Part shown: positions 1 to 10,153 of the stretch, piece by piece | How the letters are laid out: every line of letters begins with the position of its first letter | Numbering within the stretch: position 1 is the first letter of the stretch | Assembly: GCA_016795145.1 (NCBI GenBank) | Contig: JAEUII010000425.1 | Span: forward strand, 1-46,318 | Origin: Planctomycetaceae bacterium | GTDB taxonomy: Bacteria; Planctomycetota; Planctomycetia; Planctomycetales; Planctomycetaceae | DNA: 46,318 nt | Direction of reading: 5' to 3' | Translations under genes and position numbers: made by a program | Notes under the pieces: generated by a model | Database searches by the model: none | Told to the model about the DNA's origin: nothing | Seen by the model: the letters and a program-made list of their open reading frames with translations, nothing else

Positions 1-1
1 C

Positions 2-268
2 AGCAACAAGGGCTGCCTGGACATGACGCTGGATCGCTACCTGCAACTCGTCGACTGGACTGGCCGGCAACTCAGGAAGGACAAGCCCGGAGCCATCGGC
101 AAAGGCCTCCCCGGAATCCTTCAGCGTCTCGACTGCTCCGCGGACACCTGGCTGGACCTCGTCCGCAACTTCCGCAAACGCTTCCGGACCGAAGCTGGCC
201 GCCCCGCATCGCTGGCTGAGGCAAGCTCAATCAGGCGAGCCTGCCGGGTGGCGAATCAGCGCGGGTAA
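2..268 (+). pseudogene. C-terminal part of an IS200/REP-associated-type transposase (cut by window edge)
   Basis: The frame is open from base 2 and reads SNKGCLDMTLDRYLQLVDWT, then a short basic tail ending in TAA at 266-268. From memory, the pattern 'YLQL(L/V)DWTGRQLR.DK.GAI' followed by 'W..LV.NF.KRF....GRP.SL' is the C-terminal extension of the planctomycete family of IS200-like Y1 / REP-associated transposases. The HUH and Tyr catalytic domain would lie upstream of the window, so I cannot tell whether the gene is whole or broken. The internal ATG at 23 is not a credible start. Two palindromes follow within 70 bp, which fits such a transposase. The family call rests on recalled similarity, not on a visible catalytic motif. 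Confidence 0.6.
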
Positions 269-283
269 CGATGCGCAAACGTG

Positions 284-307
284 TGAGAAAAGCAGCGTCT
301 TTTCTCA
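284..307 (+). terminator. AT-rich hairpin after the transposase remnant
   Basis: TGAGAAAAG (284-292) pairs perfectly with CTTTTCTCA (299-307) around a 6-nt loop. It lies 16 bp after the transposase stop. No T-run follows beyond the stem, so it could be a weak terminator or part of a REP-like end structure. Confidence 0.45.
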
Positions 308-321
308 TGTCAAACCGCAGA

Positions 322-336
322 AGGTGCATGGCACCT
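322..336 (+). repeat. REP-like palindrome, copy 1
   Basis: AGGTGC-ATG-GCACCT is a perfect 6-bp inverted repeat with a 3-nt spacer. The identical 15-mer occurs again at 11357-11371. It lies about 55 bp downstream of the transposase remnant, the usual placement of REP palindromes around REP-associated transposases. That link is inferred from position and form. Confidence 0.55.
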
Positions 337-386
337 GAGATGGTTCTTGAGATGGCTGAGTTGACTGACTTTTGGGGAGGTTTGCG

Positions 387-392
387 TATACT
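387..392 (+). promoter_or_regulatory. possible mutL -10 element
   Basis: TATACT lies 42 bp before the mutL ATG. The nearest -35-like hexamer, TTGACT (361-366), is 20 bp upstream, which is longer than the usual 16-18 bp. This is a weak candidate. Confidence 0.25.
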
Positions 393-434
393 GCGTCTCT
401 TTCGTGCACGGAACTTTGAGTTGAACTGTCAGTC

Positions 435-2489
435 ATGTCTCGAATTCAGCAACTGGATGCTCATGTTGTCAATCGCATTGCCGCGGGTGAGGTGATTGAA
501 CGTCCGGGAAGTGTGGTGAAGGAGTTGCTGGAGAACAGCGTCGATGCACTGTCGACTCGGATTGAAATTGATGCCGTCAATGGTGGGATGGATCTGATTC
601 GGATCTCGGACAATGGTGAAGGGATCCACCCGGAGGACATGATTCTGGCGGTGACCAGTCACGCGACCAGCAAGATTCGGTCGGATGCGGATCTCGATCA
701 TGTGAGTACTCTGGGGTTTCGCGGCGAGGCCCTTGCGTCGATTGCCTCGGTTGCACGATTTCGAATTCGGACCCGTCCTGAAGAATGCGCGGTTGGCAGA
801 GAGCTTGAGAGTCACGGAGGGCAGATTGTCGTCAATCGAGACTGTGGATGTCCGGCCGGGACGGTGATGGAAGTTCACAACCTGTTCTTCAACACGCCAG
901 CCCGTCGTCGTTTCCTGAAGAAGGCATCGACCGAATTCGGGCACATTGCCGAACAGTTCTCGCGCATTGCACTCGCCAATCCGCGTCTCCATCTGGTACT
1001 GCGGCACAACGAAAAGCTTGTCTACGAACTTCCTGCATCACACGATCCTCTCGAGAGGATCCGCCGTTTCTTCGGAAACGAAGTTGCCGATCAGCTGATT
1101 CCGGTTTCTTCCGAGAGTGAGCTCGCGACCGGTGAAACGATTCGGCTCTGGGGCTACGTTGGGGCGCCGACTCTGAGCCGATCGACACGAAAAGATCAGT
1201 TCCTCTTTCTGAACGGAAGATGGATTCAGGATCGAAGTCTGCAGCACGCGCTGTCAGAAGCCTACCGAGGGCTCCTTATGGTGGGGCGTCATCCGGTCAG
1301 CTTTTTGTTTCTGGAAGTTCCGCCGGCACTTGTGGATGTGAACGTGCATCCAACGAAGAGTGAGGTTCGTTTTCAGGACAGCCAGACGCTCTACCGCCAG
1401 CTGTTGAGAACACTGCGGGACAAGTTCCTGTCGCTCGAGTTTCGGGCGAACATCGAAGTGCCGGGTAGCAGTCAGGCGACGAACGGTCAGCTTCAGTTTG
1501 ATAAGCCGGTTGTCGCTGCGAAGCCTCAGAAGGAACTCGATCTTTGGGCCTCGCATGCCGCGGTCCAGAGTCCTCCTCGTATTGGTGAATTTGCTCGTTC
1601 CAGCCACAATGATCGTGCTGTTTTCAGTCACCCGGAGGTTGTTGCCGCACTGGCTGCTGCTCCCCATGAACGTCGCGGCGCGGAAGTCGTCACGGTTAAT
1701 GGTGGCGATGACTTCTCCGGATCAGCATCCGCGACCGATGTTGAGTCATCTCATGAAACTCTGACGACTCACGCTGCCGTTGCGCCAGGTGAAACGACAC
1801 GTTCGTCTGGTGATACCGATTTAGTCACAACGGCGACATTTGACGGGCGTGTTCCGGCTGCAGTGAACTCTGCTGCAGTGACAATCACCGGTACCGGCGC
1901 ACCGGGGTCTGCGGATGAGTTTCGAGCGTTTCAGATTCATGACTGTTACATCGTTGTCGCCAGTGACGGCGGGCTTGAAGTGATCGATCAGCACGCACTT
2001 CACGAGCGAATTCTGTATGAACATTTGAGACACAGAATTCTGGAAGGCGGCGTCGAACGCCAGAAGCTGCTGATCCCGGAGACTGTAGAATGCTCCGCAA
2101 CGGAAAGCGTCGCGCTGCTTGAGCATGAGGAGCTGCTGAAAGAGATCGGCTTTGAGATTCAGGACTTCGGCGGAACGACGATCCTTCTGATGTCTTACCC
2201 CGCCTTGATTCCTCGCGGAAGTCTCAGCCGAATCGTTAAGGACTTTGGTGAGCAGCTTGTTCAGACGGACGGCAAGACGACGCGGCGAGACCTTTTGGAT
2301 CACATGCTGCACACGATGGCGTGCCGCGCGGCGATTAAGTCCGGACAAAGACTCACACTGGAAGAGATGCAGGAACTGCTGCGACAGAGGCATCTGGTTG
2401 CGGATTCGCACCATTGTCCTCATGGCCGGCCGACGTCATTGACTCTGAGTCGCAATACTCTGGATCAGCAGTTCGGTCGACTGGGGTAG
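435..2489 (+). CDS. mutL: DNA mismatch repair protein MutL (endonuclease-type)
   Basis: MutL couples MutS mismatch recognition to strand incision and excision. The 684-residue product has the full GHL ATPase set: KELLENSVDA (about 29-38), DNGEG (59-63), ATSKI (77-81) and GFRGEAL (94-100). A transducer domain and a long Ala/Thr/Ser-rich linker (about 350-490) follow. The C-terminal domain carries the metal-dependent endonuclease motif DQHALHERILYE (from residue 518, matching DQHA-x2-E-x4-E), an ACR motif and CPHGRP (661-666). This is therefore the nicking MutL type expected in organisms lacking MutH, not the E. coli type. The start is the ATG giving the family-typical N-terminus M-x-I-x-x-L-(x)n-N-x-IAAGEV; no strong Shine-Dalgarno is visible. 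No mutS is in the window. It converges with the efflux operon. Confidence 0.97.
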   Translation: MSRIQQLDAHVVNRIAAGEVIERPGSVVKELLENSVDALSTRIEIDAVNGGMDLIRISDNGEGIHPEDMILAVTSHATSKIRSDADLDHVSTLGFRGEALASIASVARFRIRTRPEECAVGRELESHGGQIVVNRDCGCPAGTVMEVHNLFFNTPARRRFLKKASTEFGHIAEQFSRIALANPRLHLVLRHNEKLVYELPASHDPLERIRRFFGNEVADQLIPVSSESELATGETIRLWGYVGAPTLSRSTRKDQFLFLNGRWIQDRSLQHALSEAYRGLLMVGRHPVSFLFLEVPPALVDVNVHPTKSEVRFQDSQTLYRQLLRTLRDKFLSLEFRANIEVPGSSQATNGQLQFDKPVVAAKPQKELDLWASHAAVQSPPRIGEFARSSHNDRAVFSHPEVVAALAAAPHERRGAEVVTVNGGDDFSGSASATDVESSHETLTTHAAVAPGETTRSSGDTDLVTTATFDGRVPAAVNSAAVTITGTGAPGSADEFRAFQIHDCYIVVASDGGLEVIDQHALHERILYEHLRHRILEGGVERQKLLIPETVECSATESVALLEHEELLKEIGFEIQDFGGTTILLMSYPALIPRGSLSRIVKDFGEQLVQTDGKTTRRDLLDHMLHTMACRAAIKSGQRLTLEEMQELLRQRHLVADSHHCPHGRPTSLTLSRNTLDQQFGRLG

Positions 2490-2492
2490 TGC

Positions 2493-2516
2493 ACCGGAAA
2501 GCTTTGAGTTTCCGGT
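2493..2516. terminator. hairpin downstream of mutL
   Basis: ACCGGAAA (2493-2500) and TTTCCGGT (2509-2516) form a perfect 8-bp stem with an 8-nt loop, starting 4 bp after the mutL stop. There is no T-tail. It lies between convergent genes. Confidence 0.5.
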
Positions 2517-2557
2517 AATGGCCGTTTGGTAAGGTGCTGTGAGTCGGGGATCTTTGG

Positions 2558-2599
2558 CAAGATCCACTACATCCAAAGCAAGATTCACTACCTCCAACG
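2558..2599. repeat. two tandem copies of a 21-bp repeat
   Basis: Two adjacent 21-bp units, 2558-2578 and 2579-2599, both follow the pattern CAAGAT-YC-ACTAC-M-TCCAA. They differ at about three positions. They sit just beyond the 3' end of the permease gene in the convergent mutL/permease interval. Function unknown. Confidence 0.6.
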
Positions 2600-2611
2600 A
2601 CAACTCGGGGA

Positions 2612-3952
<1,341 letters not shown>

Positions 3953-4013
3953 GAGATTCGTCGTTCGTGGTCGGAAAGATCAGATACAGGAAAGTCTGCT
4001 GGAGTCCTTTCTG

Positions 4014-4712
4014 TCAGCCCGGGAAAACACCTTCTCCCGCGATGACTCCGTCCTTCATATAGATTTGTCGCTTTGCCAGTTTTGCAACGCCTGGTTCATG
4101 AGTCACCATGATGATGGTGCGACCTTCACGATTCAGGTTCAGCAGCATCCCCATGATTTCCTCTTCCGTTTTGGAATCGAGGTTTCCGGTCGGTTCGTCG
4201 GCGAGGATGATCTCCGGATTATTCACCAGAGCACGGGCGATCGCCACTCGCTGCTGTTGTCCCCCGGACAACTGAAACGGGCGATGGTCCATTCGATCAC
4301 CAAGGCCGACCATCGTGGCCAGGTCATGAATTCGCTTGTGTTCTTTTGCACCGATTTTCGGATAACCCGTCCGATAGTGCAGAGGAACCTCGATGTTCTC
4401 CAGAACCGTATACTGAGGAATCAGGTTGTAAGACTGAAAGATGAAACCGATCTTCTCGTTTCGAATGGTCGAGAGGTCATCATCCGACATCGTCGAGACG
4501 TCTTTTCCTCCGACGATGTACTTTCCTCGAGTCGGTCGGTCGAGTGCCCCCAGCAGATTCAGCAGAGTACTTTTGCCGCTGCCCGATGAGCCCATGATGG
4601 CCACGAAGTCTCCGCGCGGGAACTGAATCGTGACTCCGCGCAGAGCCTTCACAAGGACAGTACCCAGAAGGTAGTCTTTCTGGAGATCGACAACTTCAGC
4701 AGCCAGTGTCAT
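4014..4712 (-). CDS. ABC transporter ATP-binding protein (LolD/MacB-type)
   Basis: Cytoplasmic ATPase that energises the permease encoded next. The 232-residue protein has Walker [10 protein letters not shown] (about 41-49), a Q-loop FQSYNLIPQ, the signature LSGGQQQR, Walker [14 protein letters not shown] and H-loop MVTHEP. The [10 protein letters not shown] segment is typical of the LolD/MacB/FtsE subgroup. The ATG is preceded by CAGG at a 6-base spacing. Its place between the adaptor and permease genes, with a short gap on each side, supports one operon. All catalytic residues appear intact. Confidence 0.95.
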   Translation of the reverse strand: MTLAAEVVDLQKDYLLGTVLVKALRGVTIQFPRGDFVAIMGSSGSGKSTLLNLLGALDRPTRGKYIVGGKDVSTMSDDDLSTIRNEKIGFIFQSYNLIPQYTVLENIEVPLHYRTGYPKIGAKEHKRIHDLATMVGLGDRMDHRPFQLSGGQQQRVAIARALVNNPEIILADEPTGNLDSKTEEEIMGMLLNLNREGRTIIMVTHEPGVAKLAKRQIYMKDGVIAGEGVFPG

Positions 4713-4752
4713 GAGCGACCTGATTTTCGGGAACGAGTGAGAGTCGGGGAGA

Positions 4753-6867
4753 TCAGCCGGCTCCAGGCGCTCGCTGTCGCATGCGCTGCATGGCTTCCTG
4801 CATTTCCTCCAGCGTCAGCTTACCGTCGCTGTTGGAGTCAGAGCGATCAAAAAACTCAGGTCGAGGATGTTCTTCTTTCGTCACGACACCATCCTTATTG
4901 GCGTCCATGGATTCGAACATCGCTTTCGGATCCATGCGTGCTCCGCCACCCGGTCCGCCTGGTCCACCAGCCCCAGGGCCGCCAGCACCCGGACCACCAG
5001 CACCCGGACCACCAGCACCCGGTCCACCGCCGCCTGGACCGCCTGCACCGGGACCGCCAAGTCCCGGGCCTTTGCGTTCCGGAGTGTCCAGCTTCTCTCG
5101 CTTTGCTTCTTTTTCCGCGGCCTTTACAGCCTCCAGTTCGGACAGTTCTTTCGAGAAGTGCGTTCGAGGACTCATGACGACGGCTTCGCCTTCTTTAACG
5201 CCGTCCAGGATTTCAATGTACTCATCGTTGGAATCACCGACCTTCAGCTCGCGTCGTTCGACGGCATCTTTGCCCGCAACGAATGTGTAGAAGTATCCGG
5301 AGAACGAGACCACCGCCTGAACCGGAATCTGAAGAACCGGTTCCTTGCGGTCATCGACGACAATCCGAATCTGTGCGGTCATGCCAGGTTTCAGTTTCTT
5401 GACGCGTGCCGCATCATCTTTGATTTCGATGGTTGCTTCGTATTCCTTCAGGTCAGTGTTTGGCCAGCTGCCTGGAATTGGCACTGATGAAATGCCCTGA
5501 AGCTGACCTCGATAAGGGTCGCCCGGGATTGCATCGATTTCGATTTCGACCGGCTGACCAATCACAACGCGGCTAATTCGAGACTCATGAATTCGAGCAT
5601 CGATCTTCATGTGTTCCAGGTCAGGAAGATTGATGACCGCCTGTCGTTCACGGACAGCAGCACCTTCTTCAATAACCACCGGCTCACTTCCGCGGTTGCT
5701 CTTCTGAGACGCATAGACAACTTCACCGGCCTGAGTTGCCACCAGACGGCAGGCCTTGATCTGTCGCTGGAACAGATCCAGTTTTTCTTCTTCAACGGAG
5801 AGAGTCAGAGAGGCCGCATCGTAAGCAGCCTTCATCTGAGTCATCAGAGCTTCGCCTTCGAGGCGTGCTCGCTGAGTTTCACGCTTAGTATCTTCCGCCG
5901 TCTGAGACAGTTCCTTTTCCTTCTTTGGCTTCGTGTACTTCTCGAGTACCTCGAGTTTCCCTCGGTTGACGCTGAGAAGAATCTGAGACTGAGTCACCTT
6001 CAGACGAGCGCTTTCGAGCTGATTGACGTTGGCGTAACCCAGGCGAGCCTGATCGCGAACTCGCTCGTACTCTTCTTTGTTGATCGAGAGTTCTTCTTCT
6101 GTCTTCTTGATGTCGCCCTTCAGCGTTTCCAGTTCCTGCTGATACTCCCCGCCGACCGCTGTGTAGCTTATGAGGCTCAGCTGAGCCAGGTCTTCCGCCA
6201 GCTTTGCCTTGGCCACATTGCTTTCGTTGGTGGTTTCCTGGATCTCGATGTCCTTACCGGCCTTTTCAAGGTTGGCTCGAGCAGTGGTCACCTTGATCTT
6301 CTGTTCCTTTTCCTTTTCAACCAACGTTGAAGAGTCCAGTTCGCAGCAGACGTCACCAGCCAGCAAGTCACCCTTTCGGATCTTCTGGCGGTCTGTCACC
6401 AGCAGTTCAGTAAACTCACCGAAGACAAGTTCGTAGACCTTTTCTTTACCATCCTCGGCAACCAGTTTCACAGTGCGAGCTGATTCGGAAGCGGTATCCA
6501 TAAACTGAACGACACCGTCGAACTCTGCGACGAACGGAGCGTTGACTTTGCTGCCTTCCGAGACCAGTGAGATGATCGTCGTTGAACCTTCGACACTGTT
6601 GCTGAGCGTCGAATTCTTGAGGCTGTCGACCGTGCCGTTTTCGGTGATCACAATCCGGAACGGGCCTTTTTCGGCGCGTGCCAGGATGTAGGCGGAAGAG
6701 ATGCCATCCTTTTTCCTTCCGAACATCGCCTGGATCTTTTCACGCGATTGCGGAATCATCCATGCGGCGATGGCCCCGCCTACAAGAAGCAGCAGGACGA
6801 TGATCAATCCGGCTTTGCCGGAGCGACGGGAAGAAACGAACGAATTATCAATGAAAAGACTGCGCAT
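4753..6867 (-). CDS. membrane-fusion (HlyD/MacA-like) adaptor with Gly-Pro linker and two EF-hands
   Basis: Periplasmic adaptor linking the inner-membrane ABC module to the TolC-like protein, 704 residues. The N-terminus has one membrane anchor (about 18-38, GLIIVLLLLVGGAIAAW). Lipoyl/barrel segments flank a long Glu/Lys-rich coiled-coil hairpin (about 180-360). A HlyD-like segment with VIGQPVEIEIDAIPG and a LKPGMTAQIRIVV barrel region follow. Unusually, the protein continues: a Gly-Pro-rich stretch of GGPGAGGPG units (about 593-645), then two EF-hand loops, DANKDGVVTKEE (about 654-665) and DSNSDGKLTLEE (about 676-687). Ordinary MacA-type adaptors of about 370-420 residues lack both. It starts 18 bp after the TolC-like gene. 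Calcium binding is inferred from the loop consensus. Confidence 0.93.
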   Translation of the reverse strand: MRSLFIDNSFVSSRRSGKAGLIIVLLLLVGGAIAAWMIPQSREKIQAMFGRKKDGISSAYILARAEKGPFRIVITENGTVDSLKNSTLSNSVEGSTTIISLVSEGSKVNAPFVAEFDGVVQFMDTASESARTVKLVAEDGKEKVYELVFGEFTELLVTDRQKIRKGDLLAGDVCCELDSSTLVEKEKEQKIKVTTARANLEKAGKDIEIQETTNESNVAKAKLAEDLAQLSLISYTAVGGEYQQELETLKGDIKKTEEELSINKEEYERVRDQARLGYANVNQLESARLKVTQSQILLSVNRGKLEVLEKYTKPKKEKELSQTAEDTKRETQRARLEGEALMTQMKAAYDAASLTLSVEEEKLDLFQRQIKACRLVATQAGEVVYASQKSNRGSEPVVIEEGAAVRERQAVINLPDLEHMKIDARIHESRISRVVIGQPVEIEIDAIPGDPYRGQLQGISSVPIPGSWPNTDLKEYEATIEIKDDAARVKKLKPGMTAQIRIVVDDRKEPVLQIPVQAVVSFSGYFYTFVAGKDAVERRELKVGDSNDEYIEILDGVKEGEAVVMSPRTHFSKELSELEAVKAAEKEAKREKLDTPERKGPGLGGPGAGGPGGGGPGAGGPGAGGPGAGGPGAGGPGGPGGGARMDPKAMFESMDANKDGVVTKEEHPRPEFFDRSDSNSDGKLTLEEMQEAMQRMRQRAPGAG

Positions 6868-6885
6868 CCTCAGTAACCCTGGTAT

Positions 6886-9660
6886 TTAGTTCTGGGGTTC
6901 CGGGGCAGGTTCCTGCTGGACCGGATTAGGAAGGACGACATCGGGAGTTTCAGGCGGGGTTACCCCTTCAATGACCACTGGCTGGTCAAGTTGCAGGTAG
7001 AAGGGATCGGTCCAGACTCCGCGAGGATCAACGTCCATGATACCCATGTCGCGAAAGATGTTAAGCCGATTTGTCTCATAAGTGGCCCAATCCGCCACAA
7101 GAGAGTTCTGTGCTGTCAGGACCGAGTTCAGGGCCTGGGTCAAGCTCAGGGCGTTGGTCTGTTGAGCCCCGGAGGCCTGCAGCGACGCACTGTCGTAGTT
7201 CAGAGCGGCGTTTCGGACAGTGGTTCGATCCACCTCGATTCGGTATTCCTGAACCTGGATCTGACGCCAGCTCAGGCGAATCGACTGTTTTACTCGGTCT
7301 TCCTGCTCCATATAGGCTCGACGAGCCCGCTGGAAAGAAATTTGCGCTGCCCGGTAACTGTTTCGCTCCAGAACCTGGTCCAGCGGCGTCGTAAACTGAA
7401 CGCCTGCACTATGATTCGTGTTTCCCTTGCTGTTTGGATTCAGCCCCTGCGTGCCTCGGAAATTCACGTCCAGACCGGCCAGAAGGCGGTTCGCCTGAAT
7501 TTCGACCTGGCGTCGAGCGTCCATCACGGCGGCACGGGAGTTCATCAGGTCGTGACGGTATTCAAGACCGAGCGCAGTCACCTCTTCCATTTCCGGGAAC
7601 CGCATTGTCCCATCCAGTGAGAATGGAACCAGAGCGATCTCCTCGACACGAATCGACGCCTGCAGAACCTCCAGGCTTTGAGCCATTCGCAGCAGGTACT
7701 TGTCGCGGACTTCGCGGGCTCCACTAGTGGCCTCAGTCAGAAGTTCGCCCGGCGTGTACGTTTCCGCCGGAGACCTTCCACCAGATCGAGGAAGTTCTCT
7801 CCAGTCAGCAGGCAATTCGGCCAGTTCGATTGAGCCATTCTTGTTTGCATCAAGGGCTTCCAGCATCGCCGCTTCTGATTCGTAGGCAGTGATCTGCTGG
7901 AGCATATCGAGCAGTCCGCTTCCGAACGCGTATTCTCGTTCTGCCAGACGATACAGACGCTGGTCGTTCGTCAGACGGGTGATCAGTTTCTCTCTTTCCT
8001 CGGCGCTGCGGAAGTAACGGTAGCCAGGCTTTGATGCCGACCAGTCATCCTTGGTCAGTTCAAGGACTTCTCGAAGCGGCTGAAAATCATTCTTTACCTG
8101 TTCGATGCCTACGACATACAAACGGTCTCGCATCTCCGACAACTGCGATATGTATTCCCGGACCGCATCGATTGGCGGACTTGTGGCGACATCTGCATTT
8201 TGCTGATCCGGAAGAAGTCGCTCGCCCAGCTCTTTCTGGACCTTTCGAAGATCACCTTCCAGATTGATCAGATCCCAGCTGATGAGTTCAAACGGTTTCA
8301 GCATGGACTCATCAACATCGAGCGCGACGTTTGGAGGAAGGCCAAGCAGGATTTTGAACGTGTCCTGCTGATCGGCCAGCTGTCGGCGGCTGTTGGCCAG
8401 GTTGAGCTGACTTCGATTCAGCTGGTCGCGAAGCTGAAGGAAAGACAGGCTGGTTGTCTGCTGCTTCTTGAAGTCGATCATTTCCTGCGCAGCGGCTTTG
8501 TAATCCGGATCGTCCGACAGCGACAGGATCTGAGTTTCCTGTTCTGTTGTCAGGTTGCCTCGCCATCGGAGCCAGTTACCGTCGTAAGACAGCTGGCTGA
8601 GATCGTCAGGAATCTGAAGCCCCTGAAAGCCTTCAAGTGCTGCGTTCACGACGCCTGGAATTCGAGTATCACGGACCTGCTGAGCTTCCAGCTGCTCCTC
8701 GAGCTGTCGAATGTTGTTGACGGTGTTGAGAATACCCTGCTTCTGATTCATCAGGTTGAGGTACGCAGCAGCCACCTGAACAAACAGCGTCTGACGGAAT
8801 CTCGCCAGAGTTCTTGCACTATAAAGAACATCTCGTTCGGCCTGCGTCAGCGGTTCCAGCGCGATCTTTCGGCCAGCGCGGAACAGCAGGGGCTGGGTGA
8901 CGCTATAGCCGAGTGTCGGGGCAGAAACCTCACTGCCGTTTCCTGCGAAGACCCATGTCACCGAGTTCGCGATGTCGACGGCGACCTGACCACCCGTTGG
9001 AAGTGCCTGGCTCACGCCGAAGGTCTTCCCGAGTGTCGATGTCGCACGTCCATTGGAATTGGTTCGAGTATTGAACACCGCATTGGGCTCGGTGCCGGTA
9101 ACGCCCAGGTAACGCACGCCAAGTTTGAATCGCTCGGCGGTCAGAGCAAGAGCATCGAGGTAAACATCTTCAATGCTGGTCTGATATTCACGGCTGTGAA
9201 TCGTGGCCAGGTCCATCGCCTGGGGGATATTCACTTTCAGCGCGACTTTGGAATGGGCAAGGACAGGGTCGACGCCCTGCATTTCGATTCCGTAGGGCTG
9301 CAGCCACTGAGGATTTTCAATGGCGAACGCGGTGCCAAGTTTGTGCCAGTTCTTGTATCCCTTTCGGCCATTCACACAGTGCATTGACTCATGCGCAGCA
9401 GGATCGTCAGGAGGCAGCGGTTCCTTGTCCGGGTCATAAGGATCGAAGAAGCGGCTGCGCGGGTCCGGAGTCAGGTCAATTCGAGGAACCTGCCAGTGCG
9501 GGTCGTTCAGCTTTTCCCCGATGGCGTTGTAGGAATCCCGGTCGGCCTGCCTCCGCCAGAACGTTCGTGAACAGCCGGAAAGCGAAGACATTCCCGCCGC
9601 GCCGAGCAATAGCATTGCCAGCCAGCGACGGGATTTTCGTCGCAACAAAGAAGTCAGCAT
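6886..9660 (-). CDS. TolC-like outer-membrane efflux lipoprotein with an embedded EF-hand loop
   Basis: Outer-membrane channel component of the tripartite efflux system. I place the start at 9660, giving 924 residues: it begins MLTSLLRRKS and has a lipoprotein signal with LSGC (Cys30). The open frame runs upstream to 9903, but that part reads like non-coding sequence. OEP-family helical repeats are visible, with Gln/Leu-rich coiled coils (about 250-330 and 440-500) and a C-terminal half with 'ALGLEYRHDLMNSRAAVMDA' and 'EYRIEVDRTTVRNAALNYDS'. It is about twice the length of E. coli TolC. The extra central region (about 500-670) includes an EF-hand-like loop DANKNGSIELAE (about 602-613). First gene of the operon; its promoter should lie in 9661-9900. 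Confidence 0.9.
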   Translation of the reverse strand: MLTSLLRRKSRRWLAMLLLGAAGMSSLSGCSRTFWRRQADRDSYNAIGEKLNDPHWQVPRIDLTPDPRSRFFDPYDPDKEPLPPDDPAAHESMHCVNGRKGYKNWHKLGTAFAIENPQWLQPYGIEMQGVDPVLAHSKVALKVNIPQAMDLATIHSREYQTSIEDVYLDALALTAERFKLGVRYLGVTGTEPNAVFNTRTNSNGRATSTLGKTFGVSQALPTGGQVAVDIANSVTWVFAGNGSEVSAPTLGYSVTQPLLFRAGRKIALEPLTQAERDVLYSARTLARFRQTLFVQVAAAYLNLMNQKQGILNTVNNIRQLEEQLEAQQVRDTRIPGVVNAALEGFQGLQIPDDLSQLSYDGNWLRWRGNLTTEQETQILSLSDDPDYKAAAQEMIDFKKQQTTSLSFLQLRDQLNRSQLNLANSRRQLADQQDTFKILLGLPPNVALDVDESMLKPFELISWDLINLEGDLRKVQKELGERLLPDQQNADVATSPPIDAVREYISQLSEMRDRLYVVGIEQVKNDFQPLREVLELTKDDWSASKPGYRYFRSAEEREKLITRLTNDQRLYRLAEREYAFGSGLLDMLQQITAYESEAAMLEALDANKNGSIELAELPADWRELPRSGGRSPAETYTPGELLTEATSGAREVRDKYLLRMAQSLEVLQASIRVEEIALVPFSLDGTMRFPEMEEVTALGLEYRHDLMNSRAAVMDARRQVEIQANRLLAGLDVNFRGTQGLNPNSKGNTNHSAGVQFTTPLDQVLERNSYRAAQISFQRARRAYMEQEDRVKQSIRLSWRQIQVQEYRIEVDRTTVRNAALNYDSASLQASGAQQTNALSLTQALNSVLTAQNSLVADWATYETNRLNIFRDMGIMDVDPRGVWTDPFYLQLDQPVVIEGVTPPETPDVVLPNPVQQEPAPEPQN

Positions 9661-10153
9661 CCTGCTGGTCTCCGTGATGAGGCCCGTCCGTGAGCCTCGG
9701 CCGTAAATCCGTTTGCAGAAGTGAAACCTCTGCACTGTTTCGGAGCAGCTCCGAAAGTCCGTGCAACATGCTGCGCTGCCTGCAGGTCTGGATTTCTGAC
9801 CGGCATGGAGCAGGCACTCGTCCCTGAGAACCTGCTCGATCGTGTCTCCCGGCATCTCTCTGCAGGGCGCAATCCATTGCGCGAGAAATGCCGGATGAAT
9901 CACTCATGCCCCGAAATCGCAGCGTAACAGCTGTTCGGACAATTACGGTTTCGACACGAAAACCAATCGTGCTTCATGTCATTGCTGTGCTGCCGTTAAG
10001 CGCGGCAAATCCGATTCGGTTGGCGCCACGAGACTGCTATGACTGTCATAATCGGAACACCAGGAACCAGCAACAGCGGACACCTGCTCAGTGAGGTTGC
10101 CCCGTTCCCGGGCACCAATATGCTCTCGGATGAAGGGAGAACCAGTACAACCG
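9661..10153. other. intergenic region upstream of the efflux operon
   Basis: 493 bp between the end of the substrate-binding protein gene and the TolC-like gene, both on the minus strand. Open frames on both strands here look like chance. I see no RNA gene or clear terminator. The efflux operon promoter probably lies here, but I cannot pick a convincing -35/-10 pair. Confidence 0.5.

Noticed and set aside
361..392. TTGACT...TATACT as a full mutL promoter
   Set aside because: The spacing is 20 bp, too long for a standard sigma-70 promoter. Only the -10-like part is kept as a weak candidate.
8200..9387. 395-codon plus-strand frame opposite the TolC-like gene
   Set aside because: It is antisense to a well-supported gene in an operon and its product has no recognisable features.
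9661..9903. N-terminal extension of the TolC-like frame up to 9903
   Set aside because: A lipoprotein signal begins at 9660. The extension is Cys- and Arg-rich and unlike any export signal.
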